Assembly: GCF_001905845.1 (NCBI RefSeq)
Contig: NZ_LIVZ01000018.1
Coordinates: 62,001 to 126,000, forward strand
Length of the DNA: 64,000 bases
Source: Streptomyces sp. TSRI0107
Lineage (GTDB): Bacteria; Actinomycetota; Actinomycetes; Streptomycetales; Streptomycetaceae
Direction: 5' to 3'
The notes below the pieces were generated by a model, which was given only the letters and a program-made list of their open reading frames with translations, was not told the origin of the DNA and searched no databases. The translations under genes and the position numbers were made by a program. Shown one piece after another: positions 49,795 to 59,493 of this stretch; the stretch's first letter is position 1, and each line of letters begins with the position of its first letter.

Positions 49795-50970
49795 TTATCG
49801 CTTGTGGCCGTTGCTGTGGCCGTTGGGATGCAGGACGACCTTGGTCCAGCCCTCGTCACGGGCGTCGAAGTGCTCGTAGGCGGTGGGAGCCTCGTCCAGG
49901 CTGAGCTCGTGGGAGACGACGAAGCCCGGCTTCGCCTTCCCGCCGGCGATCAGATCCCGCAGCGCCCGGTTGTACTTCTTCACCGGCGCCTGCCCGGTCC
50001 CCATGTGCTGGCCCTTGAACCACATCATGCCGAAGTCGATCGGAACCTTGCCCTGAGCTTCCAGCTCCCCCTGGGCCTCCGCGCCGCCGGGATCCTGGGG
50101 CAGGAACACCCCCACCACACCGATGTCGCCCGTGAACCTCACCGAGTCGATCAGGCCGTTGAGCGTCAGGCTGGCGTCCTCGTGCCCCTCCGGATCGTGC
50201 GCCTGGTAACCGACGCACTCGCAGCCGTTGTCGGCACCCAGACCGAGGGTGGCCTCCTTGACGACCTCCGCCGGATTCTGCTCGGCGGTGTTGATCGGGA
50301 TCGCCCCGATCTCCTCCGCCTTGCGCAGCCGGTCCGGCTGATGGTCGGCCGTCCAGACGCGGCCGGCACCCTTGAGCAGAGCGGAGTAGGTCGCCATCAG
50401 CCCGACGGGACCGGCCCCGAAGACGATCGTCTGGTCACCCGGCTTGACGTGGGCCATCTCGGTGGCGTGATAACCGGTGGGGAAGATGTCGGCGAGCATC
50501 ACGTAGTCGGTCTGCCGCTCGGCGGCGTCCTCACCCAGACGCAGCGCGTTGAAGTCGCCGTAGGGCACACGCAGCAGCTCCGCCTGGCCACCCTGGTAGG
50601 GGCCCATGTCGGCGAACCCGTAGGCGGCTCCCGCGAGGGCCGGTTCCGGCTGCATGGTCAGGCAGTAGTTGGTCAGACCCCGCTCGCACTGCTTGCAGAA
50701 GCCGCAGGCGATGTTGAAGGGCAGGACCACGTACTCGCCGACCTGGACCTTGCGGACGGCCGAGCCGACCTCCACGACCTGGCCCATGTTCTCGTGTCCC
50801 AGCGTGCGGCCGGACTCGAACGAGGTGCGGCCCTCGTACATGTGCAGGTCCGAACCGCAGATGTTGGTGGTGGTGATCTTGACGATGATGTCGCAGGGGT
50901 GCTCGATCTTCGCGTCCGGCACGTCCTTCACCGTGACCGTCCGCGGTCCTTCATATACCGCTGCCTTCAT
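49795..50970 (-). CDS. fdhA: glutathione-independent formaldehyde dehydrogenase
   Basis: A 391-aa zinc medium-chain dehydrogenase. Catalytic zinc ligands: Cys38 in TTNICGSDLHMYEG and His59-Glu60 in GHENMG. The structural zinc lobe is IACGFCKQCERGLTNYC (Cys89/92/95/103). The NAD loop is TIVFGAGPVGLMATYSALL. The insert LAGAAYGFADMGPYQGGQAE, which blocks cofactor release, is typical of formaldehyde dismutase/FDH enzymes. Reaction: formaldehyde plus NAD to formate. ATG 50970 follows AAGGGAAG. The gene is monocistronic. Confidence 0.92.
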   Translation of the reverse strand: MKAAVYEGPRTVTVKDVPDAKIEHPCDIIVKITTTNICGSDLHMYEGRTSFESGRTLGHENMGQVVEVGSAVRKVQVGEYVVLPFNIACGFCKQCERGLTNYCLTMQPEPALAGAAYGFADMGPYQGGQAELLRVPYGDFNALRLGEDAAERQTDYVMLADIFPTGYHATEMAHVKPGDQTIVFGAGPVGLMATYSALLKGAGRVWTADHQPDRLRKAEEIGAIPINTAEQNPAEVVKEATLGLGADNGCECVGYQAHDPEGHEDASLTLNGLIDSVRFTGDIGVVGVFLPQDPGGAEAQGELEAQGKVPIDFGMMWFKGQHMGTGQAPVKKYNRALRDLIAGGKAKPGFVVSHELSLDEAPTAYEHFDARDEGWTKVVLHPNGHSNGHKR

Positions 50971-51267
50971 GATGACTTCCCTTGATGTCGCGGCGTGGCG
51001 GTGATGGAGAGGGCGCAAAAGCCTGACTCTCGGAAATTGCTACGACGGGGTCCGTGTCTCCGGCGCGCCTCTACGGGCCGTTCACCCGGATCAGGTGGAA
51101 CGGTCGTTTTGCCACCGGCCCGCCAGGCGGAGCTTCCGCGCTCCGGCGGCGTTGCGTCCGGGTCCCCGTCGGCCCCCCAGGCGAAACAACCACGCACCGA
51201 CCGATCAGCGGCATCTCGGATCCGGAGGACCACCAACCGATGGCACATCTCCGACTGAGGTCACCAG
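50971..51267. other. no gene recognised
   Basis: About 300 bp between the FdhA promoter side and the stop of the membrane protein at 51268. No coding frame or repeat stands out. Confidence 0.45.
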
Positions 51268-52389
51268 CTACGCACCGTGGTCGTCCTCCAGCATGCGGCG
51301 GCGTTCCTGTTCGCGCATGGAATAGGCGGCTGCCCGGATCGCCTCGTCGCTCTCCAAGCCAGATCCCAGCGCACCGCCCACCGTGGCGACCGAAGCGACG
51401 AACCAGGCCAGCGTCCAGTACTCCGCGGCGTGCAACGGGGTTCGTGTCGTGGAAGCGAACACCTGGTCGTTGAGGATGAACAGCGCCCACACCAGGTTGA
51501 TGACCACCAAACCCGCGTAGCAGACGAGCACCCCGATACCGACGGTCACGACCGTCGAGGCGTTGTAGAGAGCCGCCCGCTTCCTCGCCTCCGGCGAAAT
51601 CTCATCCGTTCGATGCCACAGGTTCGCGTCCACGATCAGCCAGCCGATCATGAGCGCGACAGACCCGACTGTGGCGATCACCAGGCGCGGCGTGCTCAGG
51701 GAGGTGGCCAAGCTCCAGACAGTGGAGTTCACGGTGGCTACCGCTCCAGTGGCGAGTGCGGCCGCCAGGGCTTTCGACAAGCCCGGCACCAACCGCCACG
51801 GCCGGTTGGCTCGGACCATACCGAGGAGCACCCGCAGGTAACCGCGCGGCCCACTGACGACGTACCGCAGATCGGCGATCTCCTCCTCACCGACCTGGCC
51901 CGGATGGATGGGCGCGAGACGACCGATGAAGGGCCCCCGCAGCGGCTGGCTTCCCGGAGGCCCCTCAGGTCCGGTGGCCTGCGGGCCCGCCAAGCTGAGC
52001 ACGGCTTCTTCAACGGCCTGCCGGGCCCTGGTCTGCAGCCGGAAGCCCCCCAACGACGGAAGGGACAGCAGCGCCAAGCCGTGTTCGTGATTCAGATCCA
52101 CCACGAGTTTGCGCCCGTGTGAGTGCAGCGGAAGGTCGGTGAGGGCCACGACGATGTCCCAGTTCCCCTCACTTGCGCGGTCCATGATCCGCTGCATCAA
52201 GGTGGGCGGGTCCTCGACCTCTGCGGTGAAGGGCTCACTGATCACTTCGACGTCGAACCGTCGTCCCCGGCCTGACCTGTCGGCGAGCCGATCAGGAAGC
52301 ATCCGGGCCATGCGCCGCGCGATCTCCGTCGGTGCATCCGGATCCGCCAGAAGAGCAACCACCGTAACGCCCAGAGGCGACACCCGCAT
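51268..52389 (-). CDS. membrane protein of unknown family, soluble N-terminus
   Basis: A 373-aa protein. Residues about 1-190 are soluble with a Rossmann-like start (VTVVALLADPDAPTEIARRM, WDIVVALTDLPLHSHGRKLV). Four hydrophobic segments follow (about 205-225, 235-255, 280-305, 325-350). The C-terminus ends SMREQERRRMLEDDHGA. ATG 52389 comes just after GAGAGGGAG. I know similar proteins only as hypothetical actinobacterial membrane proteins; no function is assigned. Confidence 0.7.
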   Translation of the reverse strand: MRVSPLGVTVVALLADPDAPTEIARRMARMLPDRLADRSGRGRRFDVEVISEPFTAEVEDPPTLMQRIMDRASEGNWDIVVALTDLPLHSHGRKLVVDLNHEHGLALLSLPSLGGFRLQTRARQAVEEAVLSLAGPQATGPEGPPGSQPLRGPFIGRLAPIHPGQVGEEEIADLRYVVSGPRGYLRVLLGMVRANRPWRLVPGLSKALAAALATGAVATVNSTVWSLATSLSTPRLVIATVGSVALMIGWLIVDANLWHRTDEISPEARKRAALYNASTVVTVGIGVLVCYAGLVVINLVWALFILNDQVFASTTRTPLHAAEYWTLAWFVASVATVGGALGSGLESDEAIRAAAYSMREQERRRMLEDDHGA

Positions 52390-52716
52390 GACTCCCTCTC
52401 GTCGGCTGCCCCCGCGATCGCGAGTGCCCACAGAATGCCCCCGAGGCAACGCCGACGGCGCGTGACACGCTGGCCTCTGTCGGCAGGTGCAGGCAGGTGC
52501 AGGCAGGTGCAGGCAGTACGGTCACATCTTCTCGTTCTCCGCCGTGCAGGACCTGCCCCACCACCGGGCCACACGGTTTGCGCCACCGCGAACACCAGCT
52601 CCCGCGCCAACCGGCCCAGGCTGCTGTTCACGGGTCTCTTCCGAGCGCTCGTGTGAGCGGGGCCCGGTGACGGCGCCTGTCGCGCGGTTCGCGGCGCGAT
52701 CAGGTAATCAGGAACG
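52390..52716. other. intergenic with minisatellite
   Basis: About 325 bp between divergent genes. Apart from the 10-bp tandem repeat at 52482-52516 no feature stands out. Promoters of the membrane protein and the UvrA paralogue must lie here. Confidence 0.5.
52482..52516. repeat. 10-bp tandem repeat, 3.5 copies
   Basis: The unit GGCAGGTGCA repeats perfectly three and a half times, about 95 bp upstream of the membrane-protein start. Simple head-to-tail repeat, likely variable in length between strains. Confidence 0.95.
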
Positions 52717-55185
52717 GTGGACAAGGACGCGACCGACCCGTTCGTGCACGTCCGGGGCGCGGGTGAAAACAACCTGCGGAACATCGATGTCGACGTTCCG
52801 CGGGACGCGATGGTCGCCTTCACCGGCGTCTCCGGTTCGGGCAAGTCCTCGCTCGCGTTCGGCACGCTCTACGCGGAGGCCCAGCGGCGCTACTTCGAGT
52901 CCGTGGCACCGTACGCCCGAAGGCTGTTGCAACAGGTCGGCGCACCACACGTGCAGGAGATCACCGGACTGCCACCGGCCGTGGCCCTGCAGCAGCGACG
53001 CGGGTCGCCCGGCTCGCGCTCGACGGTCGGCACCCTCACCACGCTGTCCAATCTGCTGCGCATGCTGTACTCCCGCGCCGGCACCTATCCGCCCGGCGCC
53101 GCACGGCTGGAAGCCGAGTCGTTCTCACCCAACACCGCGGCCGGCGCCTGCCCGGAGTGCCACGGACTGGGCGTCGTGCACGACGTCGCCGAGGACCTGC
53201 TCGTCCCGGACCCCTCGCTGAGCATCCGCGAGGGAGCGATCGCCGCCTGGCCGGGCGCCTGGCAGGGCGCCAACCTGCGCAGTGTCGTGAACGGCCTGGG
53301 CATCGACATCGACCGGCCGTGGCGCAGCCTCAGGAAGAAGGACCGGGACTGGCTGCTGTACACGGACGAGCAGCCCTCCGTGTACATCGAGCCGGAGGAG
53401 GACCGCGTCGACTACGGCTATCAGGGCAAGTTCTGGAGCGCCCGCAAGCACGTCATGCACGTCCTCGCCGACTCCAAGAGCGAGCGGATGCGCGAACGGG
53501 CGCTCCGGTTCGTCAGGAGTGTGCCCTGCCCCGAGTGTCACGGCAGCGGACTGCGGCCCGAGGGGTTGGCCGTGACCTTCGCCGGACGCTCCATCGCCGA
53601 GATCAACGCGATGCCGCTCACCGAGGTCGTGGCGCTGCTGCGGCCCGTCGCGCGGCGGTCCGAGGCCGACGCCACCACCTCGACCGCCCGATCCGGGGAG
53701 ACAACCGAGGTCGCGGTCCGGATCTGCGGCGATCTGGTCGCGCGGATCGACGTACTGCTCGACCTGGGCCTCGGATATCTCAGCCTCGGGCGCCGCTCGA
53801 CGACCCTGTCGCCCGGCGAGGCGCAGCGCCTGCGGATCGCCACCCAGCTGCGCTCGGGGCTGTTCGGCGTCGTCTACGTCCTCGACGAACCCTCCGCGGG
53901 CCTGCACCCGGCTGACGCGGAACCGCTGCTGGACGTGCTGGACCGCCTCAAGGCGGCGGGCAACTCGCTGTTCGTCGTGGAGCACGACATGGACGTCGTA
54001 CGGCGGGCGGACTGGGTGGTCGACATCGGACCCGGCGCGGGCGAGGGCGGCGGACGCGTGCTGTACAGCGGCCCGGTCGCCGGTCTCGAGCGGGTCGGGG
54101 AGTCGGCCACGAGCCAGTACCTGTTCGGGCGCGCCCAGCCGCTCGATCACCGCCCGCGCACACCGCACGGCTGGCTGCACCTGAGCGGCGTCTCCCGCCA
54201 CAATCTGCACGACGTGTCCGTCGACGTACCGCTCTGCGTACTGACGGCGGTGACGGGCGTGTCCGGTTCCGGAAAGTCGACGCTCGTGACACAGGTGCTC
54301 GCCGAGGTCGTCCGCGGCCACCTCGGACTCGTGCCCGAGGAGCCCGACGAGGCGCACCTGGAGGTCGACGTCCGGGACGCGTCGGGGGTCGAGTCGTTCG
54401 ACCGGCTGGTCCTGGTCGACCAGCGGCCCATCGGCCGGACTCCCCGGTCCAACCTGGCCACGTACACCGGGATGTTCGACGCGGTGCGCAAGCTGTACGC
54501 GGCGACGGACGAGGCCAGGGCGCGCGGCTACTCGGCCGGGCGGTTCTCCTTCAACGTGCCCGAAGGGCGGTGCGAGACCTGCCAGGGCGAAGGATTCGTC
54601 GCGGTGGAACTGCTGTTCCTGCCCGGCACCTACGCGCCGTGCCCGACCTGTCGGGGCGCCCGGTACAACGCCGAAACGCTGGAAGTCACCTACCGCGGCA
54701 AGAACATCGCGGAAGTGCTGGCGCTGTCCGTCGACGCCGCCGCCAAGTTCCTGTCCGACGTCCCGGCCGCCTGCCGCAGTCTGGAGACGTTGCGCGAGGT
54801 CGGACTGGGGTACCTGCGGCTGGGCCAGCCCGCGACGGAACTCAGCGGCGGTGAGGCGCAACGCATCAAACTGGCCACCGAGCTGCAGCGAGCCCGCCGC
54901 GGGCACGCGCTCTACCTGCTCGACGAGCCGACCGCGGGGCTGCACCCCTCGGACATCGCGCTGCTGCTGCGGCAGTTGCACCGGCTCGTCGACGTCGGCA
55001 ACACGGTCGTCCTCGTCGAGCACGACCTGGCCACGATCGCCACCGCCGACTGGGTCGTCGACCTCGGTCCGGGCGGCGGCGACGCGGGCGGGCGGGTGGT
55101 CGCGGCGGGTCCGCCGACCAAGGTGGCGAGGGCCCGCCGCAGCGCCACCGCACCCTATCTCGCGGCCCGGCTCGCGCGCTCCTGA
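52717..55185 (+). CDS. UvrA-like ABC ATPase (short paralogue)
   Basis: An 822-aa protein with two ABC ATPase halves. Walker A loops: FTGVSGSGKSSLAFGTLYAE near residue 37 and VTGVSGSGKSTLVTQVL near 515. ABC signatures: TLSPGEAQRLRIATQL and ELSGGEAQRIKLATEL. Walker B: VYVLDEPSAGLHP and LYLLDEPTAGLHP. Zinc-type CxxC pairs: CPECHGLG, CPECHGSG, CETCQGEG, CPTCRGAR. Canonical UvrA is about 950 residues. Short paralogues of this kind occur as UvrA2 or drug-tolerance proteins. GTG 52717 follows AGGAA. No uvrB or uvrC is nearby. Confidence 0.93.
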   Translation: MDKDATDPFVHVRGAGENNLRNIDVDVPRDAMVAFTGVSGSGKSSLAFGTLYAEAQRRYFESVAPYARRLLQQVGAPHVQEITGLPPAVALQQRRGSPGSRSTVGTLTTLSNLLRMLYSRAGTYPPGAARLEAESFSPNTAAGACPECHGLGVVHDVAEDLLVPDPSLSIREGAIAAWPGAWQGANLRSVVNGLGIDIDRPWRSLRKKDRDWLLYTDEQPSVYIEPEEDRVDYGYQGKFWSARKHVMHVLADSKSERMRERALRFVRSVPCPECHGSGLRPEGLAVTFAGRSIAEINAMPLTEVVALLRPVARRSEADATTSTARSGETTEVAVRICGDLVARIDVLLDLGLGYLSLGRRSTTLSPGEAQRLRIATQLRSGLFGVVYVLDEPSAGLHPADAEPLLDVLDRLKAAGNSLFVVEHDMDVVRRADWVVDIGPGAGEGGGRVLYSGPVAGLERVGESATSQYLFGRAQPLDHRPRTPHGWLHLSGVSRHNLHDVSVDVPLCVLTAVTGVSGSGKSTLVTQVLAEVVRGHLGLVPEEPDEAHLEVDVRDASGVESFDRLVLVDQRPIGRTPRSNLATYTGMFDAVRKLYAATDEARARGYSAGRFSFNVPEGRCETCQGEGFVAVELLFLPGTYAPCPTCRGARYNAETLEVTYRGKNIAEVLALSVDAAAKFLSDVPAACRSLETLREVGLGYLRLGQPATELSGGEAQRIKLATELQRARRGHALYLLDEPTAGLHPSDIALLLRQLHRLVDVGNTVVLVEHDLATIATADWVVDLGPGGGDAGGRVVAAGPPTKVARARRSATAPYLAARLARS

Positions 55186-55360
55186 CGACAGAATCGCGAT
55201 CGCGAGTCCCCGAGCACCTGCGGCGCGACCCGGTGGCCGGGTGGTCCCGCGCACCAGCGCGGTGCGCGAGTACGCCGGCTTTGCGGCAACCGCGGGACCC
55301 GACCTGCCGCGGCAGCCCCGCAGCCCGGCGTGAGCGGCCGCGTGTGGCAGGAATGACCCC

Positions 55361-56032
55361 ATGCACATGGTGATCGCGGGTGGACACGGAAAGATCGCGC
55401 GCCGGCTGACCCGGTTGCTCTCGGCGCGCGGCGACAGCGTCACGGGGCTGATCCGAAACCCAGACCACGCCGACGACCTGCGCGCGGACGGTGCGGAACC
55501 GGTGGTGTGCGATCTGGAGCACGCCTCGGTGGACGAGGTGGCGGGCCACCTTGGCGGTGCCGACGCGGCACTGTTCGCCGCGGGGCCGGACCGGGCAGCG
55601 GCGCGGCCCGCAAGCAGACGGTGGACCGGAACGCGGCCATCCTCCTCGCCGACGCGGCCGAGCGCGCCGGGATGCGCCGCTTCCTGGTGATCTCCGCGAT
55701 GGGCGTGGACAGCCAGCCGCCGCCCGGCACCGACCCGGTGTTTGCCGCCTACCTGAAGGCCAAGGGCGAGGCGGACGCCGACATCGCCTCCCGTCCGGGA
55801 CCGGACTGGACTGGACTGGACGATTCTGCGCCCGGGGACGCTGACCGACGACCCCGGTAGCGGCCGCGTCACGCTCGCCGAGCACACCGACCGCGGCCCA
55901 GTGACGCGCGATGACGTGGCTGCGGTGCTCGCCGGCCTGCTCCACGAGCCCAGGACCGCCGGGCGCATCCTCGAGCTGATCAGCGGGTCCACCCCGGTCG
56001 AGGAGGCGGTGCGCGCCGTGGCCGGCGGCTGA
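55361..56032 (+). pseudogene. NAD(P)-binding (NmrA/SDR-like) protein with two frameshifts
   Basis: Frame 1: MHMVIAGGHGKIARRLTRLL (GxxGKIA nucleotide loop), GLIRNPDHADDLRADGAEPV. Frame 2, from about 55600: KQTVDRNAAILLADAAERAG, MRRFLVISAMGVDS. Frame 3, from about 55820: ILRPGTLTDDPGSGRVTLAE, RDDVAAVLAGLLHEPRTAGR, stop at 56032. The order is exactly that of an atypical SDR of about 220 residues. The second break coincides with a GGACT repeat expansion. Either a recent pseudogene or a sequencing artefact. Confidence 0.8.
55803..55821. repeat. GGACT pentanucleotide repeat at a frameshift
   Basis: GGACT is repeated three times followed by GGAC inside the NAD(P)-binding gene. Removing one unit (5 bp) restores the family motif GLDWTILRPG in frame. 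Confidence 0.85.
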
Positions 56033-56116
56033 CGCCGCACTCCGCCCGTGCCCGGGTGCGGGTAATGACTCACACCCGGACGCTTTCAAAGGCGCGCTGC
56101 CCAGCGAGGCCGACAC

Positions 56117-56284
56117 GTGTTCCGCAAGCTGAGCGACATCGCCGCGCCGAGCGGTACCCCCTTGGAGCACCGGTCGATCGGCTACGCCCTCGGGTATGCC
56201 CAGGCGATGTGGGAGAAGGGGCACGTCGAGGAGGCCCGGGACAAGCTGGACCGGCTGAAGAACGCCTTGGCAGGGATGGGATGA
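56117..56284 (+). CDS. 55-aa hypothetical protein
   Basis: A GTG-initiated frame with strong GC3 coding bias. It reads FRKLSDIAAPSGTPLEHRSI, then GYALGYAQAMWEKGHVEEAR and DKLDRLKNALAGMG, two or three amphipathic helices. No clear ribosome site. It may be a small gene or the C-terminal remnant of a longer one. Family unknown. Confidence 0.45.
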   Translation: MFRKLSDIAAPSGTPLEHRSIGYALGYAQAMWEKGHVEEARDKLDRLKNALAGMG

Positions 56285-56529
56285 GATGGGAATGGAACCG
56301 CACCAGGTGGCCGCCGGGTTCCTACCGGAGCACACGGAGAGTCTCGAGCACTCCCCAAGGTGACGAACCGGGTGGCTCCACGCCTGCGTCTGGCGCGTCA
56401 GGAACGCACAGGTCCGGTTGCCCCACGAGCACGAGAGAAAGGATCCACACATCTCGGGTAGCCGGCCCGTGAGCGGGTACGCGACATGCCGCTCGGTTCT
56501 CTGAGAACGTCGAGGGACGGAGTGGTCCC

Positions 56530-58311
56530 ATGGCCAGCAGTCGGGCGCACAGCCTGTACCACCGCTGCACCCACCTGAAGGGCAGCCTTCCACGGGGCAG
56601 CGCCGGACAACACCCGACGGCCGCGCTCGGAGGGCCCCGCCCGCCCGCTCGCACCCCAGCCGACCATGCCCTCCACGAACTGGACGCGCTCTCCCGCGCC
56701 CTGTTCGGCACCCCGGACGAAGTCGAGATCCTGCGCCTGGCCATGGACCACATAGCCGCTGCGGGGCCCTACAGTGCCGAGGCCGGATACCTCAACGTGG
56801 GCGGCGACCTGGTCCCCAGTCGATGGGACGGGCAGATGCCTGCCTTGGCCGTGAGCCGGAGGGTGCGGGAGCTGGCCGGGCAGGACGGCAACGTGACCGT
56901 ACCCGGCAGGCCCTGGGGCCGGGCCCTGGGGTTGCGCGGACTTGAGGGACTCCACGGCTACCTCGTGGTGACGTCCCGCTCCCGGCCCACCAAGGCCGAG
57001 CGATCTCTGCTGGCCACGCTCGTCCGGTACACCGCTGCCGCACTGTCAGTCGCTTTCGCACATCGCCGCCTACGCGAGGACGCGCTGGAGCTGCACCGAC
57101 TGAGGGATGAACGTACAGTCCTCCAGCGGCAGCTGATCTCTGTGGTGGCCGAGCTGGGCTACGAGCGAGCCGTTCACGCGCTCATGGCCGGCGTCGCCGC
57201 CTCGGGTGGCGGCGAGGAAGCTGTCACCCGCGCACTGCACGGGCTCACCGGACTTCCTGCGCTGGTCGAGGACCGCTTCGGTCGGCTGAGGTCCTGGACC
57301 GGCCCCAGCCGCCCCGTCCCCTATCCCGAACCGGACCCAGTGCGCCAGGACGAAATGCTGCACGCCGTCGCCCGTCAGGCCGGGCCGGTGCGGATAAGGG
57401 ACCGGCTGATCACCCTGATCCGCCCGCACGGCGAGATTCTGGGCGTGCTGGCCCTGGTCGATGCCCGGGACGAGGCCGACGAGCACACCGTGCTCGCGCT
57501 GGAACGCGCTGCCGCGTCACTCGCCCCGGAGCTGACGCACCTGCGCAATCTGGCCGAAGTGGAGCTGAGGCTGCACCGCGAGCTGGTGGACGACCTTCTG
57601 GCAGGGACGGACGAGGCGAGCGCCTACGCCCGGTCCGAGGCCGTGGGACACGACCCGCACCGCAGCCACTACGTCGTCGTGGTGCAGTGGTCGAACCGGA
57701 CCGCCGACGATTCCTTCGCACAGACCGTGGGGCGGGCGGCTTCCGCCGTGGGCATGCGCTCGCTGCTGACCCGACGCCACGACCACGTCGTCCTGGTCGC
57801 CGACGACAGGCCGCACCCCCGCGCACTGTACGACGCGCTCGCCCGGGAGACCGGAACACGGTCCGGGACGATCGGGGTGAGCGCCGCTTCCGACTCCCTG
57901 AACGACATCCCCCACCACTACCAGGAGGCGCAACGCGCCCTGGACGTGCGCCGCCACTCCCGCGAGCGCTACGGCACGTCGTTCTTCGACGAGCTCGGCC
58001 TCTATCGCATCCTGGGACCCGGCAACGATTACCGGGAACTGGAGACGTTCGTCCAGGAGTGGCTCGGGCAGCTCATCGACTACGACTCCCGGCATCAGGC
58101 GGCCTTGGTCGAGACCCTGTCCCGGTACTTCGACTGGGGTGGCAACTACGACGAGACCGCAGAATCCCTCGCGATACACCGCAGCACACTGCGCTATCGG
58201 CTCCAGCGCATCCGCGACATCAGCGGCCACGACCTCGCGAACGTCGAGGACCGGCTGAACCTCCAGGTGGCGACCCGAGTGTGGAAGATCGTGCTGGGCG
58301 GGCCCGGCTGA
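56530..58311 (+). CDS. PucR/CdaR-type transcriptional regulator
   Basis: A 593-aa protein. A GAF-like N-terminal region (about 40-200) and a central domain (about 215-340, LPALVEDRFGRLRSW, ITLIRPHGEILGVLALVDA) precede a GGDEF-like segment (VVVVQWSNRTADDSF, TIGVSAASDSL with FHHYQEAQ-type IPHHYQEAQRALDV). The C-terminal PucR HTH is complete: LSRYFDWGGNYDETAESLAI, HRSTLRYRLQRIRDISGHDL. The ligand is unknown. ATG 56530 has GGAG at 7 nt. No obvious target operon is adjacent. Confidence 0.9.
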   Translation: MASSRAHSLYHRCTHLKGSLPRGSAGQHPTAALGGPRPPARTPADHALHELDALSRALFGTPDEVEILRLAMDHIAAAGPYSAEAGYLNVGGDLVPSRWDGQMPALAVSRRVRELAGQDGNVTVPGRPWGRALGLRGLEGLHGYLVVTSRSRPTKAERSLLATLVRYTAAALSVAFAHRRLREDALELHRLRDERTVLQRQLISVVAELGYERAVHALMAGVAASGGGEEAVTRALHGLTGLPALVEDRFGRLRSWTGPSRPVPYPEPDPVRQDEMLHAVARQAGPVRIRDRLITLIRPHGEILGVLALVDARDEADEHTVLALERAAASLAPELTHLRNLAEVELRLHRELVDDLLAGTDEASAYARSEAVGHDPHRSHYVVVVQWSNRTADDSFAQTVGRAASAVGMRSLLTRRHDHVVLVADDRPHPRALYDALARETGTRSGTIGVSAASDSLNDIPHHYQEAQRALDVRRHSRERYGTSFFDELGLYRILGPGNDYRELETFVQEWLGQLIDYDSRHQAALVETLSRYFDWGGNYDETAESLAIHRSTLRYRLQRIRDISGHDLANVEDRLNLQVATRVWKIVLGGPG

Positions 58312-58439
58312 CGCCTCGCTGGAACTCCTGCGGGGGTGGTGTCAGCAGGGATCAGCTACCGCACGGACTCGTACAGGTCAGTGGTGTAGTCGGCGCCCTG
58401 GGGCGGCTGTCGCCCGCTGGGTCCGGTGGCAGGCCAGCA

Positions 58440-58600
58440 AGTGATAGCGCGCCTGGTACGCGCAGGCCATATCAGAGCAGAGCGCGGCGGGCAGCTGTTC
58501 GGGCCGGTCGCAGATGAAGCCGGTGACGCCGTCATCGACGGATTCCGGTACTGAGCCGCGGCGCAGGGCGACGACTGGTGTGCCGCAGCAGGGCGCTGTG
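58440..58600 (-). pseudogene. glycosyltransferase (GT4) C-terminal remnant
   Basis: The minus frame reads CGTPVVALRRGSVPESVDDG, then VTGFICDRPEQLPAAL. This is the donor-nucleotide-binding segment (CGTPVVAxRxGSVPEVV) of GT-B group 1 glycosyltransferases. Flanking coding sequence is lost on both sides. The rest of 58312-58846 contains no recognisable gene. Confidence 0.7.
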
Positions 58601-58846
58601 CCTGTGGGCGCGGTCGGCTCACTCGCACCCAAGAGATGGGCATCACCTCGCACGGCCGTACGGCTGGCAGGAGGATACCTGCGCCTTTCATGCTGCTCTG
58701 CCAGGGTAGGAGGCAGCATTCTTTTTTGGCCTCGGGTGCGGAGGCGCTCAGCAGGGGGCTCTGCGAATCTCGACCGGGTAACAGCCGATGGCGGCGCGGG
58801 CGTGAGCGAACGACGCCGTCCGGTTCCTGGCGAGGAGGCGAGAGCC

Positions 58847-59296
58847 ATGACCGTGATGGGTGTGTCGAAGTTCGAGAGGTTCTTCCGCGCCGCCGCAGGT
58901 CTCGATGTCGACAAGAACGACCTGAAGCGGTACGGCGACTTCGTCGACGCCAAGCTCTACGACCTCCTGGTCGTCGGCCAGGCGTCGGCCAAGGCCAACG
59001 GCCGCGACACCGTCGAACCGTGGGACCTGCCGATCACAAAGGGCCTCCAGGAGAGCATCCACCGGTTCCGGCGGCTCGACGAGGAGGTCGAGCTGAAGCC
59101 GATCGTGGAACAGCTCGCCGCGCACCCTCCCCTCGACAGGACACCCACCCAGGAGACCGAAGAGCGCTACCCCGAGATCATCGGCGGTCTCAGCGTCGCC
59201 CTCGCCGAGACGTTCGAAATCATGTATCCGGATGTCAAGAACCCGCAGACCAGCCACTGGGACGGCGTGACCTCGGTGTTCGACCGGCTGCTGTAG
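58847..59296 (+). CDS. DUF1931 family protein, histone-fold-like
   Basis: A 149-aa protein. GVSKFERFFRAAAGLDVDKN, then LKRYGDFVDAKLYDLLVVGQ, ANGRDTVEPWDLPITKGLQE and a second repeat ending SHWDGVTSVFDRLL. DUF1931 proteins carry two histone-fold-like segments and are small stress-associated proteins in actinobacteria and Aquifex. Function unproven. ATG 58847 follows GAGGAGGCG. It opens the run of rightward stress genes. Confidence 0.85.
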   Translation: MTVMGVSKFERFFRAAAGLDVDKNDLKRYGDFVDAKLYDLLVVGQASAKANGRDTVEPWDLPITKGLQESIHRFRRLDEEVELKPIVEQLAAHPPLDRTPTQETEERYPEIIGGLSVALAETFEIMYPDVKNPQTSHWDGVTSVFDRLL

Positions 59297-59493
59297 CAGT
59301 CGCGCCCCGGTGCGTGTCACCGATCTGAACTGACATGCCGGGCGGGGGCCGGAAGGTGGAGACGGGAGCCTTTGCCAAGGCCAGGGTCGCGTGCGCCCTG
59401 CAGTCCCCGGTCCGGAAAACGTACCGGGACGGGCCCTGCCGGCTGCCCCTGCCACTGGTGTCGTACAACCAGCGACTTGAAGGGAGCCGCACC

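Noticed and set aside
53125..56073. A 982-codon minus-strand frame across the UvrA paralogue, and a similar 808-codon frame opposite dnaK at 60789-63215.
   Set aside because: Both mirror the sense genes, whose ATPase and chaperone motifs are complete on the other strand.
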